Source: Geobacteraceae bacterium (GTDB taxonomy: Bacteria > Desulfobacterota > Desulfuromonadia > Geobacterales > Geobacteraceae). From it: a DNA stretch of 44,374 nucleotides. The stretch is taken from assembly GCA_028683595.1 (NCBI GenBank), contig JAQUHM010000002.1, forward strand, positions 1 through 44,374, written 5' to 3'. Made by a program: the position numbers and the translations under genes. This document shows, one piece after another, positions 1 to 8,394 of this stretch (the first letter of the stretch is position 1; every line of letters begins with the position of its first letter). A model generated the notes under the pieces. That model had not been told where the DNA came from, ran no database searches, and saw only the letters and a program-made list of their open reading frames with translations.

Positions 1-30
1 CTTGCTGAGTGGCGGGAAAGGAGGACTGCC

Positions 31-1443
31 GTGACAGCGGCCGATCTCTGGATTCTCATGCCGCTCTTTTTTCTTGCCTGCGGCGCGCTGCTGATTCTCC
101 TTGGAGGCGCATTCACGTCAGGCCGCTACGGGACATGGATCGGCGTGCTTGCCACTTTTGCTTCAGCCTGCTGGGTCCTCCGGGAACCTCCCCTGCTACT
201 GGCTCCTCAGCTGGGACTTGCTGCTACGCCCTTTGCCCGTTTCTTCACCTTTCTATTCTGCTTCACGGCCGCAGTGGTACTTCTTTTGTCCCACTCCCAT
301 AACCGTCGACGGGAAATTCGTGGTGAAGAATACCCTGCTACGGTACTGTTTGCCGCCTTCGGCATGTCGGTTCTGGCTGCTTCGGTGAACCTCCTGACCC
401 TCTTTCTCGGACTGGAGGCGTTGAGCTTCGCTTTTTATATCCTGACCGCAATTGACCGTGAGCGGCCGCAATCTGCCGAGGCGGGACTCAAATACCTCCT
501 CATGGGGGCCACTGCAGCCGCTTTCATCGCCTTCGGCATTGCACTCATCTATACCGGTACAGGAACCCTGGCCATTGTCGGGGCGGTGAACCCTCTTGGT
601 CCGACAGGAGTTCTGAACCCTCTCGTTGTTGCAGGCTGGGGATTTATTCTCATGGGTCTTGCTTTCAAGGTTTCTCTTGTGCCGGCCCACCTCTGGACAC
701 CCGACGTCTACCAGGGTGCTCCTGCGCCGGTTACCGCTTTTCTTTCCACCGGTTCGAAGGCAGCGGCCTTTGTTGCGTTCCTGCTGCTTCTCCCTGCAAT
801 GGGTTCCGGATTCATGCTCCTTCACGGACCGCTCTGGTTGCTGTGCCTTCTTTCCATGGTGGTGGGCAACCTTGCAGCGCTACGGCAGCATAATCTCAAA
901 AGAATGCTGGCCTATTCCTCCGTTGCCCAGATGGGATATGTGGCACTTGCGCTTGTTACCGGAAGCGTCGAAGGCTTCCGTGCCGTTGTTTTCTATCTTG
1001 TTGTCTATACGGTGACAAACCTTACGGCATTCGGTGCAATTGCTTCCCTGTCCGGGGAAAGCGGGATGGACGAGATCGACCACTGCCGGGGCATCGGCAG
1101 GACCCGCCCCTTCCGGGGAGGGGTGCTGGCGGTTGCTCTCTTTTCCCTGGCCGGAATCCCGCCGACCGCGGGGTTCATGGGGAAGTTTACCATCTTTGCC
1201 GCGGCGCTACAGGGGGGGGAGACCGCCTTGGCAATTGCCGGTATCGTAATGGCCGCCATCTCAGTGTACTATTACCTCCGAGTTGTTTCTGTCTTGTATT
1301 CGGCTGAAGGGGACAGAAACATATCGTTTCCGTCCCTGGCTGCTCCCGAAATTCTTGCCCTTGCTGTTACCACTTTTTTGATCCTTCTCTTTGGTGTGTT
1401 TCCGGGGGCGCTCCTGGAAATCATCAACCAAATCATTCTCTAG
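31..1443 (+). CDS. nuoN: NADH-quinone oxidoreductase subunit N
   Basis: 470-aa hydrophobic ORF with GTG start after AAAGGAGG; NuoN-like motifs (LKYLLMGATAAAFIAFGIALIYTGTGTL, LVPAHLWTPDVYQGAPAPVTAFLSTGSKAAAF, GIPPTAGFMGKF). Confidence 0.95.
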   Translation: MTAADLWILMPLFFLACGALLILLGGAFTSGRYGTWIGVLATFASACWVLREPPLLLAPQLGLAATPFARFFTFLFCFTAAVVLLLSHSHNRRREIRGEEYPATVLFAAFGMSVLAASVNLLTLFLGLEALSFAFYILTAIDRERPQSAEAGLKYLLMGATAAAFIAFGIALIYTGTGTLAIVGAVNPLGPTGVLNPLVVAGWGFILMGLAFKVSLVPAHLWTPDVYQGAPAPVTAFLSTGSKAAAFVAFLLLLPAMGSGFMLLHGPLWLLCLLSMVVGNLAALRQHNLKRMLAYSSVAQMGYVALALVTGSVEGFRAVVFYLVVYTVTNLTAFGAIASLSGESGMDEIDHCRGIGRTRPFRGGVLAVALFSLAGIPPTAGFMGKFTIFAAALQGGETALAIAGIVMAAISVYYYLRVVSVLYSAEGDRNISFPSLAAPEILALAVTTFLILLFGVFPGALLEIINQIIL

Positions 1444-1551
1444 GAGAATCGGGTTGATCTCTGCCTGAAGTATTGCTCGGCTTGTCCGCTAAGGTTCTCT
1501 ACCGACTCGGGGCTGGCGTCGGAACTGCCTGGAAATTGCGGTAAAAACCGG

Positions 1552-1580
1552 TTGACAGCTCAAGTAGGTATTGGTAGTTT
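1552..1580 (+). promoter_or_regulatory. candidate sigma70 promoter for the thi operon (TTGACA-N17-TAGTTT)
   Basis: TTGACA at 1552-1557, 17-nt spacer, TAGTTT at 1575-1580, about 100 nt upstream of the riboswitch. Confidence 0.5.
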
Positions 1581-1680
1581 ACTAGAAGAGGATGGTGTGG
1601 TTGACGATCGCTCTTCCGTATCTCAAAAGGGCTGAAATATCCCTGCCATCTGCGTTTTACTTAAAAATATCTAGGTTATA

Positions 1681-1770
1681 TCGCTGGGGGAGTTTCGGCT
1701 GAGAGACCGTTTCCGCATGGGACGGCAACCCCTTGAACCTGATCCGGGTAATTCCGGCGGAGGGAAGCGA
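1681..1770 (+). promoter_or_regulatory. TPP riboswitch (THI element)
   Basis: Conserved core GGCTGAGAGACC...CCCTTGAACCTGATCCGGGTAATTCCGGCGGAGGGAAG; P1 TCGCT/AGCGA closes it; lies upstream of thiS. Confidence 0.96.
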
Positions 1771-1818
1771 AAGTTTTGGGCATCTGCCCTAACTTCCGGT
1801 CGCTTTCGCGGCTTTTTT
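1767..1818 (+). terminator. candidate intrinsic terminator of the TPP riboswitch expression platform
   Basis: GCGAAAG (1767-1773) pairs with CTTTCGC (1803-1809), followed by GGC and TTTTTT; inner GGG/CCC and AAGTT/AACTT pairs. Confidence 0.6.
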
Positions 1819-1874
1819 GTTTCCTGGGACTGGACCTGAATCAGCAGAAAGACCGCAAGTGGTAAAGGAGGTCG

Positions 1875-2075
1875 ATGGTGGTGATACTTGTGAACGGCGA
1901 GCGGAAAGAAGTTGGACCCCTTTCGGTTCTCGGGCTCCTGGAGATGCTGGAGATTGACCCGAAGCGGGTGGCGGTTGAGCTGAACCTGGAAATACTTCCG
2001 AAACCGGACTTTGCTACCACGACTCTTCAGGATGGCGACCGCGTGGAAATCGTTCAGTTTGTCGGTGGTGGCTAG
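1875..2075 (+). CDS. thiS: sulfur carrier protein ThiS
   Basis: 66 aa, ends in ...VEIVQFVGGG with C-terminal Gly-Gly; AAAGGAGG RBS; downstream of TPP riboswitch. Confidence 0.94.
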   Translation: MVVILVNGERKEVGPLSVLGLLEMLEIDPKRVAVELNLEILPKPDFATTTLQDGDRVEIVQFVGGG

Positions 2076-2293
2076 TTAGTTTTCATCCGGAAAGTCTTGG
2101 CAGGGGCCGGGTTGGAACTTGCCCGAAGCCTCTCGTAATCGGTCACCACCTGTTACGCTGATCAGCTAACATGCTGGTTTCAGGCTATTTTCTTGCTGTT
2201 GCAATCGTGCAATGAAGCCGTACGAGAGACTCCGTGAAAGCCCCAACCCTCCACGGAACAGCACTTTTTCAGTTTCCGGATGAAAACTGGCTA
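2073..2293. repeat. intergenic element with long terminal inverted repeat and nested internal inverted repeats (MITE-like or structured RNA)
   Basis: AGTTTTCATCCGGAAA (2078-2093) is the perfect reverse complement of TTTCCGGATGAAAACT (2273-2288), extendable to 21 pairs with two G-U; inner GGGTTGG/CCAACCC and CTCTCGTA/TACGAGAG pairs. Confidence 0.75.
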
Positions 2294-2335
2294 CGAGTGT
2301 GACAATTGCTGACTGGGTGGAAAAAGGAGCAAGAA

Positions 2336-3118
2336 ATGGCAGACCCAAAAGATACACTGGTTATAGCAGGAAGAAAGTTTACTTCCCGGCTCATGGTGGG
2401 TACCGGCAAATATGCCGATTTTCAACAGATGGTGCAGGCTATCGAGATGTCCGGGGCTGAGATCGTCACTGTTGCTGTTCGAAGGGTGAATATCTCTGAT
2501 CGGAACAAGGAATCCCTGCTTGATTATCTCGATCTGAAGAAATATACCCTGCTGCCCAACACTGCCGGATGTTACACCGCTGATGATGCGGTCCGTACCT
2601 GTCGTCTGGCACGGGAGGCAGGGCTGTCGGATTTTGTCAAGCTGGAAGTTCTCGGCGATGAGAAGACCCTGTTCCCGGATAACGAAGAGCTTCTGAAGGC
2701 TGCAAAGGTGCTGGTTAAGGAGGGTTTCACCGTTCTTCCCTACACGAGTGACGACCCGATTCTCTGCAAAAAGCTGGAAGATCTGGGCTGCGCCGCGGTT
2801 ATGCCCCTTGGGGCTCCTATCGGCAGTGGCCTCGGCATCCGGAATCCCTACAATATCCGCATCATCCTGGAAACGGTGAAGGTTCCGGTCATTGTCGATG
2901 CAGGCGTCGGTACTGCATCGGATGCTGCCATTGCCATGGAACTGGGCTGTGATGGTGTGCTCATGAATACCGCCATCGCGGGCGCCAACGATCCCATTGC
3001 CATGGCAGAGGCCATGAAACTGGCAATCATTGCCGGGCGGCTTTCCTACAAGGCGGGAAGGATTCCCCGCAAGCTCTATGCAACCGCTTCCAGTCCTCTT
3101 GACGGGCTTGTCGAATAG
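2336..3118 (+). CDS. thiG: thiazole synthase ThiG
   Basis: ThiG motifs ([55 protein letters not shown]); start chosen at ATG 2336 after AAAGGAGC. Confidence 0.95.
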   Translation: MADPKDTLVIAGRKFTSRLMVGTGKYADFQQMVQAIEMSGAEIVTVAVRRVNISDRNKESLLDYLDLKKYTLLPNTAGCYTADDAVRTCRLAREAGLSDFVKLEVLGDEKTLFPDNEELLKAAKVLVKEGFTVLPYTSDDPILCKKLEDLGCAAVMPLGAPIGSGLGIRNPYNIRIILETVKVPVIVDAGVGTASDAAIAMELGCDGVLMNTAIAGANDPIAMAEAMKLAIIAGRLSYKAGRIPRKLYATASSPLDGLVE

Positions 3119-3155
3119 GTTCGCACGGGACGTGGGCGGTTACGTGAGGTGCAAC

Positions 3156-3818
3156 ATGGCTGGGAGACTGCTGGTGGATTTTCCCCTCTACCTGATAAGC
3201 GACCGGAAGCAGGTGCCGGGGGGGGACTTGTGCGCTGCCGTTGAAGGAGCGCTGCGGGGCGGGGTGCGGGCAGTGCAACTGCGGGAAAAGGATCTTTCCA
3301 GCCGTGAGCTGTACGAACTGGCCTGCCGGTTGAGAGCGATTACCTCCCGCTACGGGGCGAAGCTTTTGATAAACGAGCGGCTCGATATTGCCCTGGCCGC
3401 GGGTGCCGATGGTGTCCATTTGGGAGAAAACAGTCTTCCTCTCGTGCAGGCACGCAAGGTCGTTGGTGAAAACATGCTGGTCGGGGTTTCCTGCCACGAC
3501 CGGGAAAGGGCACTGGCTGCCCAGGACAACGGTGCTGATTTCATAACCTTCAGCCCCATATATTTTACCCCCTCAAAGGCTCCTTACGGGGAGCCGGTCG
3601 GAACGGAGCGCCTGGCCGAGGCATGCCGGCTTCTCCGGATTCCGGTCTTTGCCCTCGGCGGCATCAAACAGGAAACAGTGCGTGCGGTGCTTGGTCACGG
3701 AGCGCACGGCATCGCCCTCATTTCAGCGATCCTTGCCTCGGACGACCCGGAAAGGGCTACGCGGGAGATGCTTGAAGAAATTCACGGCGCATGGCAGCAG
3801 AAGGGCAAAAAGGCATAA
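3156..3818 (+). CDS. thiE: thiamine phosphate synthase ThiE
   Basis: YLISDRKQ, AVQLREKDLSSRELYELA, LLINERLDIALAAGADGVHLG, PVFALGGI. Confidence 0.94.
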   Translation: MAGRLLVDFPLYLISDRKQVPGGDLCAAVEGALRGGVRAVQLREKDLSSRELYELACRLRAITSRYGAKLLINERLDIALAAGADGVHLGENSLPLVQARKVVGENMLVGVSCHDRERALAAQDNGADFITFSPIYFTPSKAPYGEPVGTERLAEACRLLRIPVFALGGIKQETVRAVLGHGAHGIALISAILASDDPERATREMLEEIHGAWQQKGKKA

Positions 3819-3857
3819 TGGCGGGCACGGATTTCCCTGGTTTTTTTCTCGTGCCCT

Positions 3858-4829
3858 GTGCCAAATCTCATCATGGATACAACTCTCATTCACCCAGATC
3901 TCCGCTTTAATTCCTACGGCTCCTACCTGCGTCGCCGCTTCGGTTGCAGGGTCAGCAAAGTAAATGTCGACGGCGGCTTCACCTGCCCGAACCGCGATGG
4001 CAGCAGGGGGGTCGATGGATGCATCTACTGTGACAATCGCTCTTTTTCTCCCGGCACCATCGGGGAAACAATCCCCATCGAACGCCAGATGCAGGAAGGG
4101 ATGGCCTATCACCGCACGAGGCTCAAGAGCGAGAAGTTTATCGTCTATTTTCAGAAATATTCCAATACCTATGCCCCGGTGGACAGGTTGCGGGACCTCT
4201 ATTATCGGGCTCTTGACCATCCGGACGTGGTGGGGATCTCGGTGGGCACCCGACCGGATTGCCTGAGTGATGAGGCCCTGGCCCTTCTGGAGGAGATTGC
4301 CCGGGAACGGTATGTCTGTCTGGAGCTGGGGCTCCAGTCGGTGGATGAGGATATTCTCCGCTGGCTTAACCGCTGCCACGATTTCATTGAATATCGTAGT
4401 GCGCTGGAGAGGGCCGCCGGTCGGGGTTTTGATATCTGCACCCATTTGATCCATGGCTTCCCGGGTGAGACCAGTGAGTCATTCCGAAAAACCGCGAAAA
4501 TTATCTCTTCACTGCCGGTTGATTCCCTCAAAATCCATCAGCTCCATGCGGTGCGCGGAACCGTGCTTGCGGAGATGTATTTCCGAGGAGAGTTCGTTCC
4601 CCTGTCCCACCAGCAGTATGTTGCGGACGTCTGTGATTTCCTGGAACTGCTTCCCCCCCGTATCACGGTTCAGCGTCTTTACGGGTCCGCCCCCCTTGCC
4701 ATTCGCGTTGCGCCAACCTGGGACCTGAAGAACAACCGCATGTGGTACTCCATTGTCCACGAACTGAAAAGGCGCGGAACCTGGCAGGGGTCTGTCCTCC
4801 AGCCGGATGGTCGCCGTGTGGCTCTTTAG
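3858..4829 (+). CDS. TIGR01212/YhcC-type radical SAM protein
   Basis: RFGCRVSKVNVDGGFTCPNRDGSRGVDGCIYCDNRSFSP (CX..CXXC radical SAM-type Cys cluster), LGLQSVDEDILRWLNRCHD, HLIHGFPGET. Confidence 0.88.
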   Translation: MPNLIMDTTLIHPDLRFNSYGSYLRRRFGCRVSKVNVDGGFTCPNRDGSRGVDGCIYCDNRSFSPGTIGETIPIERQMQEGMAYHRTRLKSEKFIVYFQKYSNTYAPVDRLRDLYYRALDHPDVVGISVGTRPDCLSDEALALLEEIARERYVCLELGLQSVDEDILRWLNRCHDFIEYRSALERAAGRGFDICTHLIHGFPGETSESFRKTAKIISSLPVDSLKIHQLHAVRGTVLAEMYFRGEFVPLSHQQYVADVCDFLELLPPRITVQRLYGSAPLAIRVAPTWDLKNNRMWYSIVHELKRRGTWQGSVLQPDGRRVAL

Positions 4830-4995
4830 TTCTGATATTCCCTTCTCTGTCTCTGGACGTCTTCCATATTAAAATGCCTAAACCTGGTATCCATGCCGTT
4901 CTTCAGCCTATCTTCCTTCGCTTTTTTCTCAAGGTTTTCAGAAGAATACCGATAAGAATTAACGTTTGCAAGTATCAAGTATTCGCGGAGGGATA

Positions 4996-5403
4996 ATGGC
5001 ACTTATAACGTGGAGTGACAAACTAAGCGTACAGGTTCGTCAGTTTGACGAAGAGCACAAGCATTTGATAATGATGGTAAACCAGTTACATGATGCCATG
5101 AAGGAAGGCAAAGGGAAACAGGTAATAGGGAACGTGCTGGGCGGGCTCATCGACTATACCAAAAATCATTTTGCGGCCGAAGAGCGGCTAATGAAGGCCC
5201 ATGGTTTCCCTGACTACGAAAAACACAGAAAGGAACACAATCAGCTCACAATGACGGTGCTGGATCTCCAGAAGGGCTACGAGGCGGGAAGTGCCCTCTT
5301 GAGTCAGTCGGTGATGAACTTCCTGAAAGATTGGCTGACCAATCACATTCAGGGTGTGGATAAAGGGTATGGACCATATCTGAACGGCAAGGGTGTCAAG
5401 TAG
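4996..5403 (+). CDS. bacteriohemerythrin
   Basis: Hemerythrin motifs: FDEEHKHLI, HFAAEERLMKAHGFPDYEKHRKEH, LTNHIQGVDKGY; start at ATG after GGAGGG. Confidence 0.93.
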   Translation: MALITWSDKLSVQVRQFDEEHKHLIMMVNQLHDAMKEGKGKQVIGNVLGGLIDYTKNHFAAEERLMKAHGFPDYEKHRKEHNQLTMTVLDLQKGYEAGSALLSQSVMNFLKDWLTNHIQGVDKGYGPYLNGKGVK

Positions 5404-5440
5404 CAGAAGGGGGCAAAAGCTAAAAAGCTCAAAAAAAATG

Positions 5441-5581
5441 TCTCTCGCCCGCTTTGCTAGAGGCCGCAGAGTACGCAGAGAAAAGCCTAAGACCTTAAAC
5501 CTTTTCTGGAGTTAAAACTCGGAATCGATTTTCCTCTGCGTTCTCTGCGTGCTCTGGCGAACAGAGTGAGCGGGCGAGAGG
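5441..5581. repeat. intergenic inverted-repeat element (GCAGAG-rich) between convergent genes
   Basis: CTCTCGCCCGCT...CGCAGAGTACGCAGAG (left) is matched in reverse complement by CTCTGCGTTCTCTGCG...AGCGGGCGAGAG (right). Confidence 0.85.
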
Positions 5582-5615
5582 CAGGGTTCTGTTTGAGTGT
5601 TTTTATGACAAGGGA

Positions 5616-8165
5616 CTACCCTTGTTGCCCTTCGCACCAGCGTCGCCACATGCTCCTGTACGCTTCCTCCAGGTTGCGGGTGAAACGAGGAGCGTCGCAC
5701 AGCGGAGAGATCCTCATGCGTTCCCGCAGTCCTGTGCGGATGCTTTCAAGATGCGAAAAATCGTGAGCCTGGTCAACTGCTTTTGTGAGGTAGCCTGCCT
5801 GGTCCGGCACGATGAATTCCGACAACCCTACGGTAGTCAGGTGGCTCAGGGAGTGGCGGGAGGCAAATCTGTCGCCCCCGAGGGTAATGACCGGTACGCC
5901 CATCCAGAGACTTTCCAGGGTGGTAAGGCCTCCGGAATAGGGAAACGGGTCAAGGGCGATGTCCACTTCTCCGTACCGCGCCAACAATTCCGGGTGGGGA
6001 ACCATACCGGAAAAGTCGACACGATCCACGACCCCTCCAGCGGCAAAAATCTGCCGAAACCGATGGTGAATTGCCGGATCTCCCAGAGCTTTGGTTGCCA
6101 GCAGCAGGCGGGCATCCGGGAGTTCCTGCAGGAGACGGCGCCAGAGATCAATGACCGGACGATTGAGCTTTGCCAGGTTGTTGAAACAGCCAAAGGTGAT
6201 GAAACCGTTTCGCATGGCCGGAAGAGGTGCAACCGGCGGGGCATACTCCGGTGGTGAGTAGCAGACATAACAGTCTGGCAGCCGCACGACCGATTCCCGG
6301 TACCAGTGATCACTTCCTTCCGGGGTCTCCTGTGGGTCGGAAATGAGATAATCCATGGCAGAAAGCCCGGTGGTGCCCACGTACCCTGCCCAGGTTGCCT
6401 GCACCGGCGCGGGTTTTCTCCCGAATACCATGAGCCGGTTGCGGGCGGTGTGGCCGGAAAGATCGATCAGAATATCGATGGCGTCTTCCCGGATCAGCTC
6501 GGCAACCGAATCGTCGCTCCAACCAAAAATCACTCGCCATTGGTCGGTGTTTTGTCGCAGCCGGTCGGTCAGGTCGTCTCCAAAGCTCTGGTTGGCATAG
6601 CAGAAAACCTCGAACTTCTCCCTGTCGTGGGAAGCCAGGACTCCGTCAAGGAAATATCCGACCGGATGTCTGCGGAGGTCCCCTGAGACGTAGCCGATCC
6701 GAAGTCTCCTTTCGGGGTCGGGAGTTGTACTGGGCGGCGACATGACGGTTGTCCCTGCGAGCTGTAGGCGCTCCCAGACACGCGACTCCTTCAGCAAGTT
6801 CTCCGGGGTGACGATGGTGTCGTATTGCAGATTCATGAGCAGGTTACTGTGGGCAACGGCATGGTCCGGTTTCAGCTTAAGCGTTGTGCGGAAACAGGCA
6901 ACCGCTTCTTCCATCCGGCATTGGTCCTGGTAGACTGTGCCAAGGTTGTAATGGGCTTCCGGCATCTCCGGACGCAGCCGCAGGGCCTTTTCGTAAGAGG
7001 AGATGGCTTCTTCAAGCTTCCCCGTTTCTTTGAGTCCGTTGCCCAGGTTGACCAGGGCCTCGACGTTTTCCGCATCCTGCTCCAGGGCTTGCCGGTAGAC
7101 CTGCAGCGATTCCTCCAGCCTTCCCAGATCACGGAGGGTATTGCCAAGATTGTTGTACATGGCGGGAGAGTCGGGAAAGAGGGTCAGTGCCTGTTTGAAA
7201 CTTGCCACGGCTTCGTCGAGCCTGCCCTGGTCCCGGAGGGCGTTGCCTAGGTTGAAATGTGCCAGTGCTGCTTCGGGGGCGAGCTGGAGAGCCCGTCGGT
7301 AGCATGCTTCGGCTTCCTGCGCTTTTCCGCTGTCTCGCAGTACGGCACCGTAATTGACTAGAACTTCTGTGTTGTCCGGAATGTCAGCCAGCGCCTGTTT
7401 ATAACAGGAGGCCGATTCTTCGATTCTGCCAAGATCGCGGAAAACCGCACCAAGATTGAGACGGGCCTCCGTGTAATCGGGCGCCAGCTCCAAAGCCCGC
7501 TGATAACAGTCAGCCGCCTTCTCCGGACAGCCTGTTTCCAGCAGGACATTGCCAAGATTGAAATGCACAATTGCCAGGTCGGGCTTCAGGGAGAGAGCCT
7601 TTCGATAGCTGGCTTCAGCCGCTTTCAGACTGCCCAGTTCTTTCAAGGCGATTCCGCGGTTGATGTATGCCTCTGCCAATCGGGGATTGCCGGCAATGGC
7701 CCGTTCGAAACTCTCTGCTGCTTCCTTGGGCCTCTTCCGGCTCAACAGGACATTTCCCAGGTTGTAGTGAGCCATGGTGAACTTGGGATTGCAGTTAATA
7801 GCCTTTCGGAAGCTTTTTTCTGCTGCATCCAGGCGTCCCAGCTCGCGAAGAACGTTGCCGAGGTTGGAGTGGGCATCGGCGAAGTCGGGTTTTCGGGCCA
7901 GCGCCTGACCGATAAGTGTGCAGGCTGTTTCATAGCGCTGCTGCTGATAGGCACTGACACCGAGAAGATGGAGAGCTTCCGGATTGTCAGGATCGAGTTG
8001 GAGAATCTGTTGGTAGATGCTCTCAGCTGTTTGCAGATTCCCCGCCTGGTGGTGACGGAGGGCAAACTCCAGGGCGGAGGTGATGCTCATGGGTTGCCCG
8101 GACCCGGTATTTCCCGAGGGGGTGGCTTGCTGTGCCGATAGCCTTCCCTTGTTCTTTTTCTTCAT
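5616..8165 (-). CDS. TPR repeat protein with C-terminal O-GlcNAc transferase-like (GT41/SPINDLY) domain
   Basis: About 12 consecutive 34-aa TPRs (AHYNLGNVL..., AIVHFNLGNVLLETG...) then RLRIGYVSGDLRRHPVGYFLDGVL, DILIDLSGHTARNRLMVFGRKPAPVQATWAGYVGTTGLSAMDYLISD, DIALDPFPYSGGLTTLESLWMGVPVITLGGDRFASRHSLS; start chosen at MKKKNK after GGAG. Confidence 0.93.
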   Translation of the reverse strand: MKKKNKGRLSAQQATPSGNTGSGQPMSITSALEFALRHHQAGNLQTAESIYQQILQLDPDNPEALHLLGVSAYQQQRYETACTLIGQALARKPDFADAHSNLGNVLRELGRLDAAEKSFRKAINCNPKFTMAHYNLGNVLLSRKRPKEAAESFERAIAGNPRLAEAYINRGIALKELGSLKAAEASYRKALSLKPDLAIVHFNLGNVLLETGCPEKAADCYQRALELAPDYTEARLNLGAVFRDLGRIEESASCYKQALADIPDNTEVLVNYGAVLRDSGKAQEAEACYRRALQLAPEAALAHFNLGNALRDQGRLDEAVASFKQALTLFPDSPAMYNNLGNTLRDLGRLEESLQVYRQALEQDAENVEALVNLGNGLKETGKLEEAISSYEKALRLRPEMPEAHYNLGTVYQDQCRMEEAVACFRTTLKLKPDHAVAHSNLLMNLQYDTIVTPENLLKESRVWERLQLAGTTVMSPPSTTPDPERRLRIGYVSGDLRRHPVGYFLDGVLASHDREKFEVFCYANQSFGDDLTDRLRQNTDQWRVIFGWSDDSVAELIREDAIDILIDLSGHTARNRLMVFGRKPAPVQATWAGYVGTTGLSAMDYLISDPQETPEGSDHWYRESVVRLPDCYVCYSPPEYAPPVAPLPAMRNGFITFGCFNNLAKLNRPVIDLWRRLLQELPDARLLLATKALGDPAIHHRFRQIFAAGGVVDRVDFSGMVPHPELLARYGEVDIALDPFPYSGGLTTLESLWMGVPVITLGGDRFASRHSLSHLTTVGLSEFIVPDQAGYLTKAVDQAHDFSHLESIRTGLRERMRISPLCDAPRFTRNLEEAYRSMWRRWCEGQQG

Positions 8166-8394
8166 GAAAGGTACTCCGATTGCTGTCGCTGTGAGACATG
8201 AGGGAAAGAAGATTTCTTCCGCAATGCTTCTGTGGCTGAATATTTCACAAAACATTTCATCAAGCATAAATTTCTACTGTATCTGTATGGATTTTGCAAG
8301 TGTCAAGAATTGCAAGCTGTTCCAATGTTTCTCTCCAATTTTGCTCAAAGACTAGACTCTTCGATTTGCCGGAAGGGTTACAACAGGAAGCGCC

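Noticed and set aside
2306-2336. upstream in-frame start giving [10 protein letters not shown] at the ThiG N-terminus
   Set aside because: ATG 2336 has a well-placed AAAGGAGC RBS and yields a normal ThiG N-terminus.
3027-3497. minus-strand 156-aa ORF overlapping thiG/thiE
   Set aside because: Shadow ORF; both thi genes are strongly supported on the plus strand.
6800-8060. ~102-bp periodic similarity that could look like a tandem DNA repeat or CRISPR-like array
   Set aside because: The periodicity is exactly the 34-codon TPR unit in a coding frame; no identical repeats or spacers.
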